DNA of 48,034 nt from Perkinsus marinus ATCC 50983 (Eukaryota; Perkinsozoa; Perkinsida; Perkinsidae), in assembly GCF_000006405.1 (NCBI RefSeq), contig NW_003211539.1, forward strand, positions 166,175 through 214,208, written 5' to 3'. Positions 1 through 11,059 of the stretch are shown here, in pieces. Position numbers and translations under genes: made by a program. The notes under the pieces were generated by a model, which saw only the letters and a program-made list of their open reading frames with translations, searched no databases and was not told where the DNA came from. Numbering within the stretch: position 1 is the first letter of the stretch; every line of letters begins with the position of its first letter.

Positions 1-200
1 CTAGGGTCGTGGTGAAACTCCATGATATCAATAGGGTTCCGCTTCTGACATAAAAGACTAGTAGAAAATGCGTATCACGGTTACTGCACTGTGTATAACG
101 CCACTTTACGTAAAACGGGTTGAACTCTACTCTATTGCTACCTATGGAGAACATAGGGTGTTGGTGAGATACATATGCCATATAACATAAATTTAGCTAT

Positions 201-218
201 ATCGATCACGTGATCGAT
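201..218. repeat. 18-bp perfect palindrome with central CACGTG
   Basis: ATCGATCACGTGATCGAT is its own reverse complement and is centred on an E-box-like CACGTG. It has no gene next to it, so a regulatory role is only possible, not supported. Confidence 0.5.
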
Positions 219-351
219 TTGTCACCGTATCAGTTTCATACGTCGTCTACTACTACTGCTGGCATCGTCTAGTAACGCACCTGGGGTGATGAGTGGTAAA
301 CTCCGTGAATGTTTGGAGGCAGAAGCTTTGGCAAGTGGGATGATGACGGCT

Positions 352-412
352 TTCCTCAGCAGCTGAGCTCTAAAATAACCTCACTTGTATGAAAGGTTAT
401 ATACAAATTCGG
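352..412 (-). repeat. Dispersed repeat family 2 copy
   Basis: On the minus strand it reads ACCCGAATTTGTATATAA and, after about 25 nt, GAGCTCAGCTGCTGAGG. This is the same framework as the copies at 985-1045, 2760-2830 and 4131-4190. Confidence 0.55.
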
Positions 413-521
413 GTAGTAGAAGTGTACAAGAACAAACAGGAATCGCCCAAAATTTCTTCAAAAATTCATTCTGATCATAGTAGTAGAGTGAGCTAGCTCA
501 CCATTCACAAGCTCACATTTG

Positions 522-645
522 GGGAAAATGATGTTCCTAATGTGAAAATTACATTTATCTCGGAAACTGTTTGAAGAATGTGCCCGTAGCCATTCGTGGA
601 AAATGATGTTCTTAATGTGAAGGTGACATTTACATGGGAAACTGA
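522..645 (+). repeat. Dispersed ~85-bp repeat family 1, two adjacent copies
   Basis: Two neighbouring copies share GGAAAATGATGTTCYTAATG, then a TGACATTTACATGGGAAACTG-like end, joined by a GAAGAATGTG...CCATTCGTG linker. The same unit recurs inverted at 1967-2092 and direct at 31965-32038. Divergence between copies is moderate, so the family is old or non-coding. Confidence 0.75.
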
Positions 646-984
646 TTGGTAGTCACGAGCAATGTGAAGGAACGGCAGTACATCGTTGCACGCATGCGCA
701 AAGATTCTACTAACACGCATTCCAAAGTGTGTCTAAGAAGCAGAAGAAGAAGAGCCAGTGGGGAGCGACAGATGAGAATGCTGATGGTGAATCGACTGCA
801 GTAGTCGCCTTAGAGGCTATCCCGCAACACCCCAGATGAACATCCTCCTCCTCATGTTGTGTCATGTGATATCATCGATGTTGTGCTGTTTGAATTACAG
901 TATGTTGTGTTCACAGTGATAGACCGTAGTGGGCCGGATGAATCTTAACCTCGTCAGGATTGGACGAATATATATGCTCGTTAT

Positions 985-1045
985 CTCCAGCTGAGCTCAG
1001 TAGTTTCGTGACTAACTAGAGTAGTTAATATACGAATTTGGGTGG
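985..1045 (-). repeat. Dispersed repeat family 2 copy
   Basis: On the minus strand CCCAAATTCGTATATTAACT is followed by TTAGTCACGAAACTACTGAG and CTCAGCTGGAG. It aligns along its length with 2760-2830. Confidence 0.6.
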
Positions 1046-1966
1046 AATGTCCACCCAAATGGCGAACACACTATATATATAGTTCTATAGTTCTAATGCT
1101 GAGTGCAGTCTTTGAACTTAGCTCATTCAGAGAACCTGTCACAAAAAAAATGAAAAAAAATAGCCAGAAAGAGATATAATAGTGACGCACGATGACAATA
1201 GTTACACTCCCTCCTATTATGGTATAGTTCACAGGTCCCGTAATACGTAATACATGACGACACTTGATATCTCGCTTTCCGTTCTCTCTTATAGTTCAAA
1301 GTTTTCTTATCAGTTTGTTCATACTCATCAATTCTTAAAGTGGAGTCGTATTGAGTTTGTGAGTGGTTGATCGATGGAGTATTAGTATCGCATATCATCC
1401 CCACTAACACTGTCAGAACAGGATAATTTTCCTGGGAAACCCCATTTTGAATTTTCGCTCGGAACACACTTCTCAACCCGGTTCCTATAAAAACATGAGA
1501 GACATTTTCCCATTGTTATCGAACCCTGGAGACAATTATTCCCCAAAGGTAATGTAATATCATATCATAGGTGCAAAACATCTGGTATATTTATCGCCAA
1601 GATATCTATCGCTTGTACTCGCGTAACCAACTAACAGAGAGCTCCTGGGAACTTTTCAGTGAACAGAGCTCATACATAGCATTTCTCACGAGGCTCAGTA
1701 ATTGCAAACACGGTGGATTAATTTGTCGGTCAGGTTTCTGTATGATGTTCTATGAGCAACTATCAACTCAGTTTAGGAGAGCTATCGGCAGATTCACACC
1801 GTCAAAGTAATGGTGACTCCTCAGGCACTCCGATTTCCATCTGAGGACGGCGTTCACTTTCGATATTCGTGTAATCGTAATAGACACTTCTATGTTATAA
1901 TAGTTAACACCAGAGGACCATCCATGAACCTATGGTGTACTCGGGAGGAACTCATGTTAATGTCAT

Positions 1967-2092
1967 TCAATCAGTTTCCCATGTAAATGTCATCGTCACA
2001 TTAGAAACATCATTTTCCACATGACTAGGAACACATTCTTCAATCAGTTTCCCATGTAAATGTCATCGTCACATTAGAAACATCATTTTCCC
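1967..2092 (-). repeat. Dispersed repeat family 1, two inverted copies
   Basis: Two tandem copies read on the minus strand as GGAAAATGATGTTTCTAATG followed by a block ending CATGGGAAACTGATTGA. They match the direct copies at 522-645 and 31965-32038, including the linker between units. Confidence 0.75.
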
Positions 2093-2759
2093 CCATTGTT
2101 ATCAAACCCTGGGGAATATTATTTCTCAAAGCTGTGTGAATGCCTGTGTGACACATATCGACGTCTTTGGGAGACCTTCTCTAGGAACATGTACGTGTTC
2201 ATATTGCAAAGACAGGGATGAATGTATTCACTGACGATTCAAATTCAGGTCCCTACAACGGAACATGCTAGGTATAATCGGGCGGTTATTATGGGGTAAT
2301 TTATTCCCAATCCCGGACCGACCGACCTCTTCTGAATAAAGCGTATCCATTCTGGGCTCTTTCCAATGCCTCTGTCATCACCTTCTCCCGGCTCGCTCTC
2401 AGCTGTACAGGACACCAGGCAGCTGCGTCACCACTAGGGGACCATTTGGGGGAATCTCAGGGACGAAATTGTACTTTACGAACCACCACCATTCACATGG
2501 TTTCACCTGCCAACAGCTGAAGCAATGGGGCTTCCTCCTATTACTGGATCAAGTGTTGCAAAATATGCATATATCATGCTGACAGAAGGAAAATCCTGGG
2601 GAAATTTTTATATTCATACGGATTCAGGTAGAAGTGTGGGAAATGCGAACCTGTCTCATGCAATATGGGAAAATATACACATGGCCAACTCCACGTGTAG
2701 ATGACATTTGGTAAAATCCTGAGAAAAATTGAGGAGGTTCTTATTGATTTCTCATTCGT

Positions 2760-2830
2760 ACACGTATACCCAAATTCGTATGTAAATTCCTATAATTAGT
2801 GAAGAAACTCCTAAGCTCAGCTGAGGGAAG
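2760..2830 (+). repeat. Dispersed repeat family 2, best copy
   Basis: It contains CCCAAATTCGTATGTAAATT, then AGTGAAGAAACTCCTAAGCT and CAGCTGAGGGAAG. The other copies are 352-412 and 985-1045 (inverted), 4131-4190 (direct) and a partial copy at 4403-4437. Confidence 0.6.
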
Positions 2831-4130
2831 CCGACATATATTCCGCCAACACTGATCCCACTATAAGCTCACCTTGGGCGAGATGCTATTGACCAAAGCT
2901 GAGTAGCTAACAACTACTTCATAACCCTATGTGATGTCATTAATAGCTTCCACAAATAGTGGGTAGCAGTTCTAAAATCACGAGTCGTGATTCACGACCA
3001 ATACGAATATCACGAAGGAAACGGTCGACACACACTAGCTGGGATCTGGAATAGCTCACTCGAGCGTTAACCGCCGAACAATTTGACACGTGATTGAGGA
3101 GGTCCAAGCCGAGCACAAATTATTGAAGTCTGAAACTCCATTACGACGTATATGACTTTGAATGCTACGACTTTTGACTCGTTCAACAAACTGATTTCGC
3201 AGCTCGAAATCGCTTCTCACGCTACGATGTTGAAATTGATGCTGAGTTCAGGCAGAGTATATTCAATAGAGTTTCACCACCCTAGTGATATGAAAAACAC
3301 TAGTGAAAATGTGTTTCACGACTATTATATACCCGGTATATTATACCGCAAATATCGCTTAGTTTTACACTGAGATTCATGCGACTGCACGAAGAATGGG
3401 TGAAACCCCGATGAACATGGAATCCCACTACAACGGCAACTTATGATATTCCACACATAGGGTCAATCGCACAAAGGATTCGACTTTAGCGTTGTATGCC
3501 TTTTTCATCTGTCTCTCACTATTCGAAAACACTAAGATTTCCCTTTGAATCAAACCGTTACTGTACTCTACAAAATAACAAGCACAGGTTCAAATCCCGG
3601 TAGAGTCACTTTTACTCCGATAATGTATCAACCTACACTGCGGAAATTGATTTCATCTGCGACCACAAAAAATTTCCCCAAATTTTCACATGAATGTTAT
3701 AACCTTTCATCTTATCCATCACCTGTCGAATCAACAGCCTCTTCCCCGAATCCTCCGGCCCAACAAGGATGATATTCTCACCTAAAACGGTCCCAAATTT
3801 TTGACCGCGCGCCACAAAATTACCCACCACTGCGCAGTAGTGGTTGGAAAATGTCCAACATTCTCATCACCTGCAGAGTTCTAACCAACGGAGTCATCGT
3901 CGTCCACACAGGAATCTCATCCAACGCACTTTTGTACCTATCAAACGTTTTAAACCGGGTATTTTCGACCGACACTTGGAATTTTTCACCCAAACTCGAC
4001 TATGCATCATTTACCTTATCAGTCGTCCCTGCTCAGCACTCCTGCTCAGCACTCCACACACAATTCTGAGGGTAATCAACTACATACGCAGGAGTTTTGA
4101 AGAAAAATCCATTGACTTCCATATAGCTGT

Positions 4131-4190
4131 ACCCGAATTTGTATGTAAAATTCTATAATTTGGGAGAGAGCTTGTGGATTAGGCTGAGAA
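4131..4190 (+). repeat. Dispersed repeat family 2 copy, diverged
   Basis: ACCCGAATTTGTATGTAAAA matches the head of the family. The tail is more diverged than in the 2760-2830 copy. Confidence 0.45.
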
Positions 4191-4463
4191 CAGTGAACAT
4201 TTATTCCAACACTGATTATGTTCATTGTCATCATCAACACATGTAGTTCATTATGTACATATTTTTCTGATGATTTTCAAGTCGATTCCCAAACCATTAT
4301 CGCAAAAATCAAAATTCCTCGCTGTCACCTCTTTATGTTGACTATATGCATATTCAGTGTGGGGGGAGGGGGAGGGGAATAGTCAACGCACGTTGAAGCA
4401 CTAATGAAGAAACTTCCAATCCCAGTTGAGAGAAGCAAGCATACATTTCCACACTACAAACCT

Positions 4464-4537
4464 CTATCCATACACTCCAATGGTAGAGCACCCGACCATC
4501 ATCCCAAAAATCCCTCGTTCAACTCCCAGCACCCACC
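4464..4537 (+). repeat. tRNA-like fragment (A-box and B-box like words)
   Basis: AATGGTAGAGCAC resembles a tRNA D-arm/A-box. Thirty bases later CGTTCAACTCCC resembles a T-loop/B-box. No closed cloverleaf can be drawn because the anticodon and acceptor stems do not pair. I read it as a tRNA pseudogene or SINE head. Confidence 0.35.
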
Positions 4538-4879
4538 TTTTTAAGTCCATCTTGAATATCAGCTTCCACATGACTCAACACATTCCTCACCAAACCCATC
4601 ATCGTCGTCTCAACCACCACATCCGTCCACATTCTCCTTCACCCATTCAATAAAATTCAATTTCAGATCCTCCATCACTCATCCAGTCGGCAGACCGTCG
4701 CCGGGGACGCGTACAACAGAGTGTCCGTTTCGAATTTGAAGTTCACATTTTATGAAATCGTATCCTCTCGCCATTCGGGAGCGTCAACAAACGATAATCA
4801 TCTGCGCGAAAAATTCACAAATTCGGAATAATTTTCCCCTTTTCTCACCCAACACCGAATTCAGCGATTCAATCCATTC

Positions 4880-5200
4880 GGCACCTGAGAGGGACTCCCC
4901 CCAAATTTTTAGAGATCGGCCCCCAAATTTTAGAGCTCGCCCCAAAATCACCGCTACACCCCCCAAATTCCTACACTACTTTTTTCTTGATTTTGGGGCT
5001 TTTCGGGTCCTTTTATCCCCTTACGGGGTATATGAACTTCGCAACTTGTCGTTCGTTGTCCTCTCTCCCCGATGCTGGGACTCACTGCTGCTTCGGAGGC
5101 CTCTAGGCTCGTTGTGTTACAGGGATTTGCCGGCTCCTGCTCATGCGCGCCCCGAAATTGCTCGCCCCGGCCCGAAAATTCTCATTCCGCCCCCGAATTA
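4880..5200. repeat. Degenerate C-tract/AAATT short-repeat block
   Basis: The motif CCCC(C)AAATTTTAGA recurs at irregular 17-20 base spacing from about 4896. A related GCCCCGAAATTGCTC form recurs near 5147-5205. The 157-codon frame covering it is probably a by-product of this composition. Confidence 0.4.
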
Positions 5201-5544
5201 CTCAAGTATGCCACATGCGAAGTAGAATTGGATGAGTCATCCGCTATCATACAGTTTCTCTGAGATTGACATACTTGACACAGTCTCTGTTTCAGACACT
5301 GATAGAGAGTGTGATTAACTAATGAATGTAGTCAGAATGTTTAATTCTCTACCTCGTAGACGCCTCTGCGGACGGCTTGACACTGTAGGATCATGATGAG
5401 CGTTAAATTGGTCCTGGAATAGTTTTCATTGAATTATTCCAACTTTAGAGCTCTGCTGTTGCACAGTGCAGCCTCCATCTGCTGTATATTAGGACTGTTT
5501 CGTATTCATATACAACTAGAACTAGAACGTGTAGTTGTATCCTT

Positions 5545-5640
5545 TAACTACTAGTAATACTAGAGTGTCCGGCCTGTTCAGTGGCTAACCGAAGTTAACC
5601 GGCTAACCGGCCTATAGTTAGACCGGCCTATACTCCCGCC
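5545..5640 (+). promoter_or_regulatory. Upstream block of repeated CCGG/TAACCGG words
   Basis: Just before the ATG at 5641, GGCTAACCG, GTTAACCGGCTAACCGGCC and AGACCGGCC recur within 60 bases. Their position suggests a promoter or transposase-binding region, but only the repetition is visible. Confidence 0.3.
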
Positions 5641-7299
5641 ATGTCATCTCCGGTTTACTCTCCCCCGAGGAAGAGGGTTCGTGGCCAAGCTGGTGTGTAT
5701 TTCGTTGTAACACCTCGCAGCTTCGCCTCCGAAGAAGCCGCGAGAACTCGGTTGAGTGAGTTCAGCGGATTACCAAGAGGCGGGCCCGCAATGGTCCGAA
5801 CTCAAGCGACTCGACCAAGGTTAGGTGCAGGAGATAACCCGCGGCCTCTGGCTGTACGTTATCGCTGCCCATACTACCACTCTGCCGATCGATGCCCATT
5901 CGCGATGTATATTCGTAGCAGTGATGGAGTCTCGTTCCAAGTCTCGGCTAACTCAAGAACCCACCCTGCCCATCCAAGCCAGCCTCTGCGCCATCCGCCA
6001 CGAGTCGCATTAACAAATCACAGTTTCGAACGAGGTTTGATACTATCGCACACAACGAGTATATCGTGCTTTCCCACTCTCAGTCCCGCTCACAGCCCCA
6101 CTTGCAGACGCAGAGGCTTGCCTGAGAGAAATACTACGCTTGTTCTTTCTAAACCTGCAGGAGATGGGACCCTTGCGGACTGGAGGTTGGTCCGTAGATC
6201 GCAGGTGGCACGGCCCCTTCGGTGTGGAGTTATTCATCCAGATTCCTTAGCCGATTTTACCGACGATCCGGTATCCTTGTTACGAGCCTGGCGTCCTACG
6301 CGTCAGAAGCTTAGAAGGATGGGCGTTTCAGAAACAGTTCTGAAGGATGGAGACAGTTTGACTGGCCTGGCCGTCATTATGTCCAGTGGTGGATGCTGCA
6401 CTATCCTGTTTGAGCTTTTGAGGAGATTCTCTGGGCCCCAGTCTGATTTCTGCTGCTCGTGGACATCATGCAGCGGCGCTCGGAAACTGCTCCAAATTGT
6501 CAAACGGGGAGTGTACGATGCATGGTTCAACACCTGCACTAGGGAGTGATACAGATATTCACTAGAAGGAGGAGCTCTGAGTCCAACGCCAGCATTACCA
6601 CCGAAGTGGACGGGTCTACTGAATATCATACACTCTGAGCGTAAGTGTCAACCGTGTGCTCGCATCCTCAAGAGCCGGCTAGTAGCCGGCGGCTACTACT
6701 GCCCTATCCGTTCAGGTTTGAGGCAAGGAATCCCTAGCCCGGCCAACGGGAACGGCGTGAGGCTTGTCATCATGGCTTTCTCATCGAGTTCTCTCACCCT
6801 GATAAATAGACTGCTGAAGCTAGGTCGGACCAGTTACGCGGCTCGGGAATCCCCGAGCGAACTTCCCGCGCAGTATGACCCGGAAAAATTTGGCCCGGCC
6901 GGATGCTCTCCAGGGACGGTGTCGGTAAGTAGTTTCTCTCACTATGCCTAGTTTCCGCTACGAACGATAGTGAGACTTTCGCGTCAGGTCTGAGCCGTAT
7001 GGAGGTTCACCTCCTCCAGAGATTCGTGGGCCTCACTGATTCGGGCGGGGAAGCCTACGACGAGGTTGCGTACGTCACCCTGCGCCATGAGTGAATATTT
7101 CCTCCTCAGGATCCCGGTAAGAGCCATTGACGGACGCAAGAAGGGAGCTATTTCGGGTGAGTTGGCCGAATTTGGCCCTTCTTTGATCGTCATCTACGAC
7201 CTACCTACTGAGAGACGTGTGCTGGCTGACATTCAAACTCTGGTCGACGAGTACCGAGATAGGGGAGAAAACGGTAATCAAGCAGTCTACACCGGTTAG
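5641..7299 (+). CDS. Five-exon gene with MULE-type zinc-binding N-terminus
   Basis: Exons inferred from GT-AG junctions that keep one frame are 5641-6512, 6555-6640, 6716-6924, 6975-7069 and 7110-7299. They give 483 codons plus TAG. The introns are 42, 75, 50 and 40 nt. Residues ~14-107 closely resemble the N-terminus of the MULE transposase at 9433-12233: both contain ARxRLxExSGLP, GPAM, RYRCPY, CPFAMYIR and HPAH. The Cys and His spacing (RYRCPY...CPF...HPAH) suggests a FAR1/FLYWCH-type zinc-binding DNA-binding domain. No DDE or SWIM domain follows; the remaining ~370 residues are unrecognised, with an acidic C-terminal end (DIQTLVDEYRDRGE). The gene converges on the MULE. It could be a second MULE gene in the manner of mudrB, or a captured or domesticated derivative. 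The splice model is my inference; exon 1 may hide a further intron between about 6000 and 6240. Confidence 0.6.
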
Positions 7300-7335
7300 T
7301 ATAGCCACACCACGATTGTAATACCATGTGGATGC

Positions 7336-8127
7336 TCAGGCGGCGACGCGCGACTCGTATGTATCTCTGTCGAAGGTTCCATTGAAGCCGAGGGGCACAC
7401 GCTGGATTCGTAGTGAATCACTACTGGAGATGCAAAAGACTTCACTTGATGGACATGTCTCTGCCAATCGTTGTGATGCATAGTAGGCTTGAGTTCGTGA
7501 GTTAGCTGCGGCTTGGTAATCCCAACCTACGCCCGCTGAGAGAGGGAGATCGTGATTAATGATGCGCTCGGCAAGCGATTCGCCAGATGGCGGCACTCGG
7601 AGTTATAGATGGACAGAAGCACGTTACGGATCATTACGGCTCACTCTTACGGTTACGATTCAAGCCCCGTACCGTAAAATTACGGCGCCGTAACGGGCTT
7701 TACGGAGATGCAGAGTACAAAACGAGGATTGACCATTCAAGTCGTCTAAATTTATTTCATGTGAATGCGCATGCGTAGACGAGGCCGGCTCAGCAGTTCC
7801 AGGCCAGCCTGGGAGTAAGACGGACGGAGTTTGCAAAGGAGACAAATGGTAAATGCGAAACCAAATGCTACTCTCTCAGCAGTTCGGTTGGATCCGAGCC
7901 ACAAGAAATGAGTTTAACAACTATTTGAGCTATCGTGGAGTGCAGTAAAGCTAGTGTTTCCGCCACAATTCCAAAAAAGCAGTTCAGCACCAATCGTAAA
8001 GTCGTAAGGCCTTTCCGTGACCGTAAACTGCTTACGTTACGCGCACCGTAACGTAAACCGTAAAAAACATTACGCTGCCCATCTATACTCGGAGTGCACT
8101 GGACTCAGCTCGGCGCTGAATCTTGAG
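7336..8127 (-). pseudogene. Minus-strand coding-like frame interrupted by a MITE
   Basis: The minus frame 7603-7336 (about 86 codons, ending ESRVAA and a stop) continues in frame across the MITE site to 8127 if the MITE and one target copy are ignored. It adds LKIQRRAESSA just after a TCTTAG acceptor-like word. It is Ser/Arg-rich and I do not recognise it. It could be the last exon of a gene whose earlier exons lie in the Ser/Pro-rich minus frames at 8456-9208. Those frames contain several GT/AG words but I could not settle a model. Confidence 0.3.
7604..8087. mobile_element. 484-bp MITE with 8-bp target duplication
   Basis: The ends are inverted: TATAGATGGACAG on the left, and its counterpart TATAGATGGGCAG read on the minus strand at the right. 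The element is flanked by perfect CTCGGAGT copies at 7596-7603 and 8088-8095. Subterminal regions are packed with TACGG/CCGTA words (about 7620-7705 and 7995-8075). An 8-bp duplication and subterminal motif arrays suit a non-autonomous hAT element. There is no ORF for a transposase. A 9-bp reading of the duplication (MULE-like) is possible but leaves the ends offset by one base. Confidence 0.85.
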
Positions 8128-9305
8128 CTAAGACACACAAGTCTCTAACCTGCGGCTCGCTCGGATGAAAGCTACAAAGTTGTCTTTCGGATACTTCCAT
8201 TCCTGTTGCTGGGACATACGTGTTTAGTTGACGGTTGTTTGGGTACCCTCAGGGTACCCTCCTGTCGCCGCAGATGCGGCCAGAGTTCTGTCACTACTCC
8301 CGCTGTTGACCTTCCAGTCAACCTGGTCGACTCGATCCCACGACCTCCACCATCGATCCTTCGACGATGAACCCGACTACGGAACTCGGCACAGACTCAA
8401 ATACATGCACATCAGTCGTTAGACTGCAGACCTCTAGAATTCATGATCTTGTAATTTATTCGCTTCTTTCTACGCAGCTGCATTGGGTGGTTTCTCTTAA
8501 CGGGCTCGGATATACCGCTATGGCAGATGTGCACCTAAAGCCTTGCGGAGCTTTGCTCAGTCCTTCGCTGTAGTGAATTACCTTCTCAATTGCGTTGCAG
8601 TCTTTTAGTGGGTGAGAAGGAGAAGGAGAAGCCGGAGGCGATTCAAGCATCATCGAATTTGCGAGCTCGGAAATACCCTGCCAGTCATAAGGAACCCTGG
8701 TCACGCCGACTCGACAGCGCTCACTCGACGGTCTCGAAGACCGTCACGATTATCACGAGGCTCACTTCCATGAATGCCGAGTTGCACGGCTCGGGGGATG
8801 ACACTGTCGGTGAGCATTCAAGGAATGGTGAAAGCCGCAAGGATGAATAAGACAGCGCTTGACTCGTGGGCACGATCGGGCTCGCGCTACCGTAACTCGT
8901 GCAGTGCTCATTCTGGTACCACCCGAACGCAGGACTCCGACCAGCTCTCTCTGCAGGACTGTTTGACTGGGAGGTAGGGATCACAGACTCGTCCAGAGAT
9001 GGAATCCGGATGGGCGGAAGGGAGATTAGGGGAAGGCTCGACGTTGAGGGATCGATAATCCTGTCTCCAGAGTGGGGATGGCCATCACCTGGGCATTGCG
9101 AGATTTGGTATGTGATGGTCGCTCAGTCTCACCCCTCTGGCACAGTACGACGTTGCAGGAGCCGTCTCTTGTGACATCTTCATTATCGTGGACTTCCGAC
9201 TCACCCACTCGCCTCAGGCTGAGCGGAGACCTCTCCGCGGAACTGTTGATGAGAGGGCTTAGAGTTGAAGGGGCGATGATGCTGTAGTCTCCTGAGCATC
9301 AGAGG
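8128..9305 (-). other. Unresolved minus-strand coding-like region
   Basis: Several minus-strand frames here have protein-like composition. One at about 9208-9026 begins MGESEVHDNEDVTRDG, and a Ser/Pro-rich one covers about 9050-8721. GT/AG words fall between them. I could not join them into one model, and they may be the 3' exons of the MULE or a separate gene. A perfect hairpin GACGGTCT-CGA-AGACCGTC lies at 8727-8745. Confidence 0.25.
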
Positions 9306-9769
9306 TGCACAGTGAGCGCCGTTCACTGAGTGGTTTTTCGCTCTAATAAAGCCGTAGTACCGTTCCGATCGGACGTGAGATTGACCGAGGCATCCCGAAT
9401 GGCATCTTCTATGCCTTGAGCTTCTGCCTCTTCTATCCAGCTCGCTTCCATGACGCGGCGAGGATCTGAAGCAGAGATTGACCGGCATCGCTATTATCAT
9501 GAGTCTGCGGCAGTAGCAGTGATTCTTTAATCCTGCTAGCAGGACCTATGTGCTGCTCACCCTCTTCGTCGCCGGATGATTCAACATCATCGTCGGCTCC
9601 CTGGAAGAATGACGAGTCGACGCTGATTGACTGGTCGGGTATGGGTCTCGCAGCGGCAGGGTAACGGGGCCGTTGAGCGGACTGTGAGCGAGGGGCAAAT
9701 TGTTGAAGTAGGTCAGTATATCTCCGGGCGGTTGAAGGCTCTATGCTAAGCGCATTGCCAACCTTGTAT

Positions 9770-9811
9770 CTGAGAACAAAAAGTCAAGACCATTGGCTTG
9801 GGAATTCGTAC
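9770..9811 (-). other. 42-nt spliceosomal intron in the MULE gene
   Basis: The intron has donor GTACGA and acceptor TTTTTGTTCTCAG. Removing it turns an early stop into a continuing frame (TYKVGNALSIEPSTARRYTD). Length and donor match intron 1 (6513-6554) of the gene at 5641. Confidence 0.7.
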
Positions 9812-10910
9812 GTTGAACAACCTTGTGCAACACGACCTGGAACCACACAATCCCCGCTATGCGGGATCACTCGCTCTAATAATCCCATGCCGATACAATG
9901 CCGACAAAAGATAGATCGCACTCCGTCGTAGCAGGAGCATCTATAGCTCCTGCCACCCCAAACGCCTATCGTCCCCTCCGAGTCCGGCCTGACTTCCACA
10001 ACTCTCACGAGTTGGTTAGACTTGACGAAGTCGTCGAAGTCCTCCCATATGCCGGCACTTGGGTGATCAAACTTGAAGCGGAACTGCGCGACAGCTTGTC
10101 CCAGGCAATCTGCATATGCGCGCCGGCAGGTATCCGAGGGAATGAAGTAACGGTAGGCGACACCGGTTTCGGCCGGTTCATCAATGAAAATTGACCGTGA
10201 TCGCACGACTCGGCTGCAGCTCCACCTGTAGCCCCGGTTCATCTCGTCCTCGGACGGGTACTGCTGTCCGTCAGCCAGCTCGGGGCTTTCCATCCCGCTT
10301 TGGACGGAATAATCCACTGCCACGGCTCCTAGTTCGCCCAGAAGAGCACTAAGACTGAAGTTGGGAGTAACGCCACCTAAAGATGCGCAGTTTTCAAGCT
10401 CCAGAGAATACAACGGCCAGATAGTTCCTACTCTGTTTTAGGGATTTATTTATCCCTTCCACAGAATTTGAATGGCGGCACTTCGAGTCGCATATGACGT
10501 CTGCGCACGTTCTTTGTCCCCAACATGCTCTAGATTCGAGCCAATTATGCCGAAAGTACTCCCAGACCGATGGATTAAGAGCCTCCCACTTCTTCCCCAT
10601 TAATTTCGCCAAGATGCTGAAATGTCTTTGGCTGGGAGCTCTCTGCAAGATAAGGCAGTCTTTCTTGAAGGCCACTCGTTGCCTCTGCCACTCCTCTTTT
10701 TGTGCGCCCTTGGACAGCAAGGGAGTTATGTGTCTCAAACATTGGCGCCACATGTGAATGTAGCAGAACAACCTTGCACTAGCATCAGACTCGTCGCAGA
10801 CAGGCCACTCCAATTCTCGATTTAGTCCGGTCGGGAGAACTGTCCCAAAGACCTGGTGGGGAAAAACAACTGAGACCATGCTGGGCCGACATTCCACAAA
10901 CGCTGATCTA

Positions 10911-11059
10911 CAGGGTGGTGCAAAAAAGTGCCAAACCTTCGTAATTTCGCGACAAGTTACTGTTCATGGACGAAAAAGGTACCATTCGAAAGGCCCCATA
11001 TGCATTGTATGAGGATTTGGGATAGATGCATTATATATTGCATTATATAGATGCGCTTC
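10911..11059 (+). mobile_element. 149-bp TA-flanked insertion with a mariner-like end
   Basis: It starts CAGGGTGGTGCAAAAAAGTG, a typical Tc1/mariner terminal sequence, and is flanked by TA on both sides (10909-10910 and 11060-11061). The matching inverted end is absent, so it is a truncated or one-ended remnant. On the minus strand the transposase frame reads straight across the site if it is ignored. The alternative, an intron, gives the wrong frame. Confidence 0.65.

Larger units (their letters stand above)
1..5640. other. Spacer with degenerate dispersed repeats, no convincing gene
   Basis: I see no open frame here that looks like a real protein; the longest ones (117 and 157 codons) are low in complexity or lie over repeats. 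The stretch holds two families of short dispersed repeats in both orientations, tRNA-like scraps near 3575-3615 and 4464-4537, homopolymer runs (A-rich near 1142, G-rich near 4362) and a C-rich block at 4880-5200. The last 100 bases before 5641 contain repeated CCGGTTAGCC/GGCTAACCGG-type words that may belong to the promoter of the next gene. Confidence 0.6.

Noticed and set aside
1123-1476. 117-codon minus frame near an A-rich run
   Set aside because: The Phe-rich end comes from the A-tracts and no domain or motif is visible.
4752-5225. 157-codon frame as a gene
   Set aside because: It overlaps the C-rich short-repeat block, has repetitive Pro/Arg composition and no start context or homologue that I recognise.
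10911-11059. The MULE interruption read as an intron (GTAGAA...CCTGTAG)
   Set aside because: Splicing there gives a frame that soon stops. Treating it as a TA-flanked insertion keeps the transposase frame and explains the mariner-like end.
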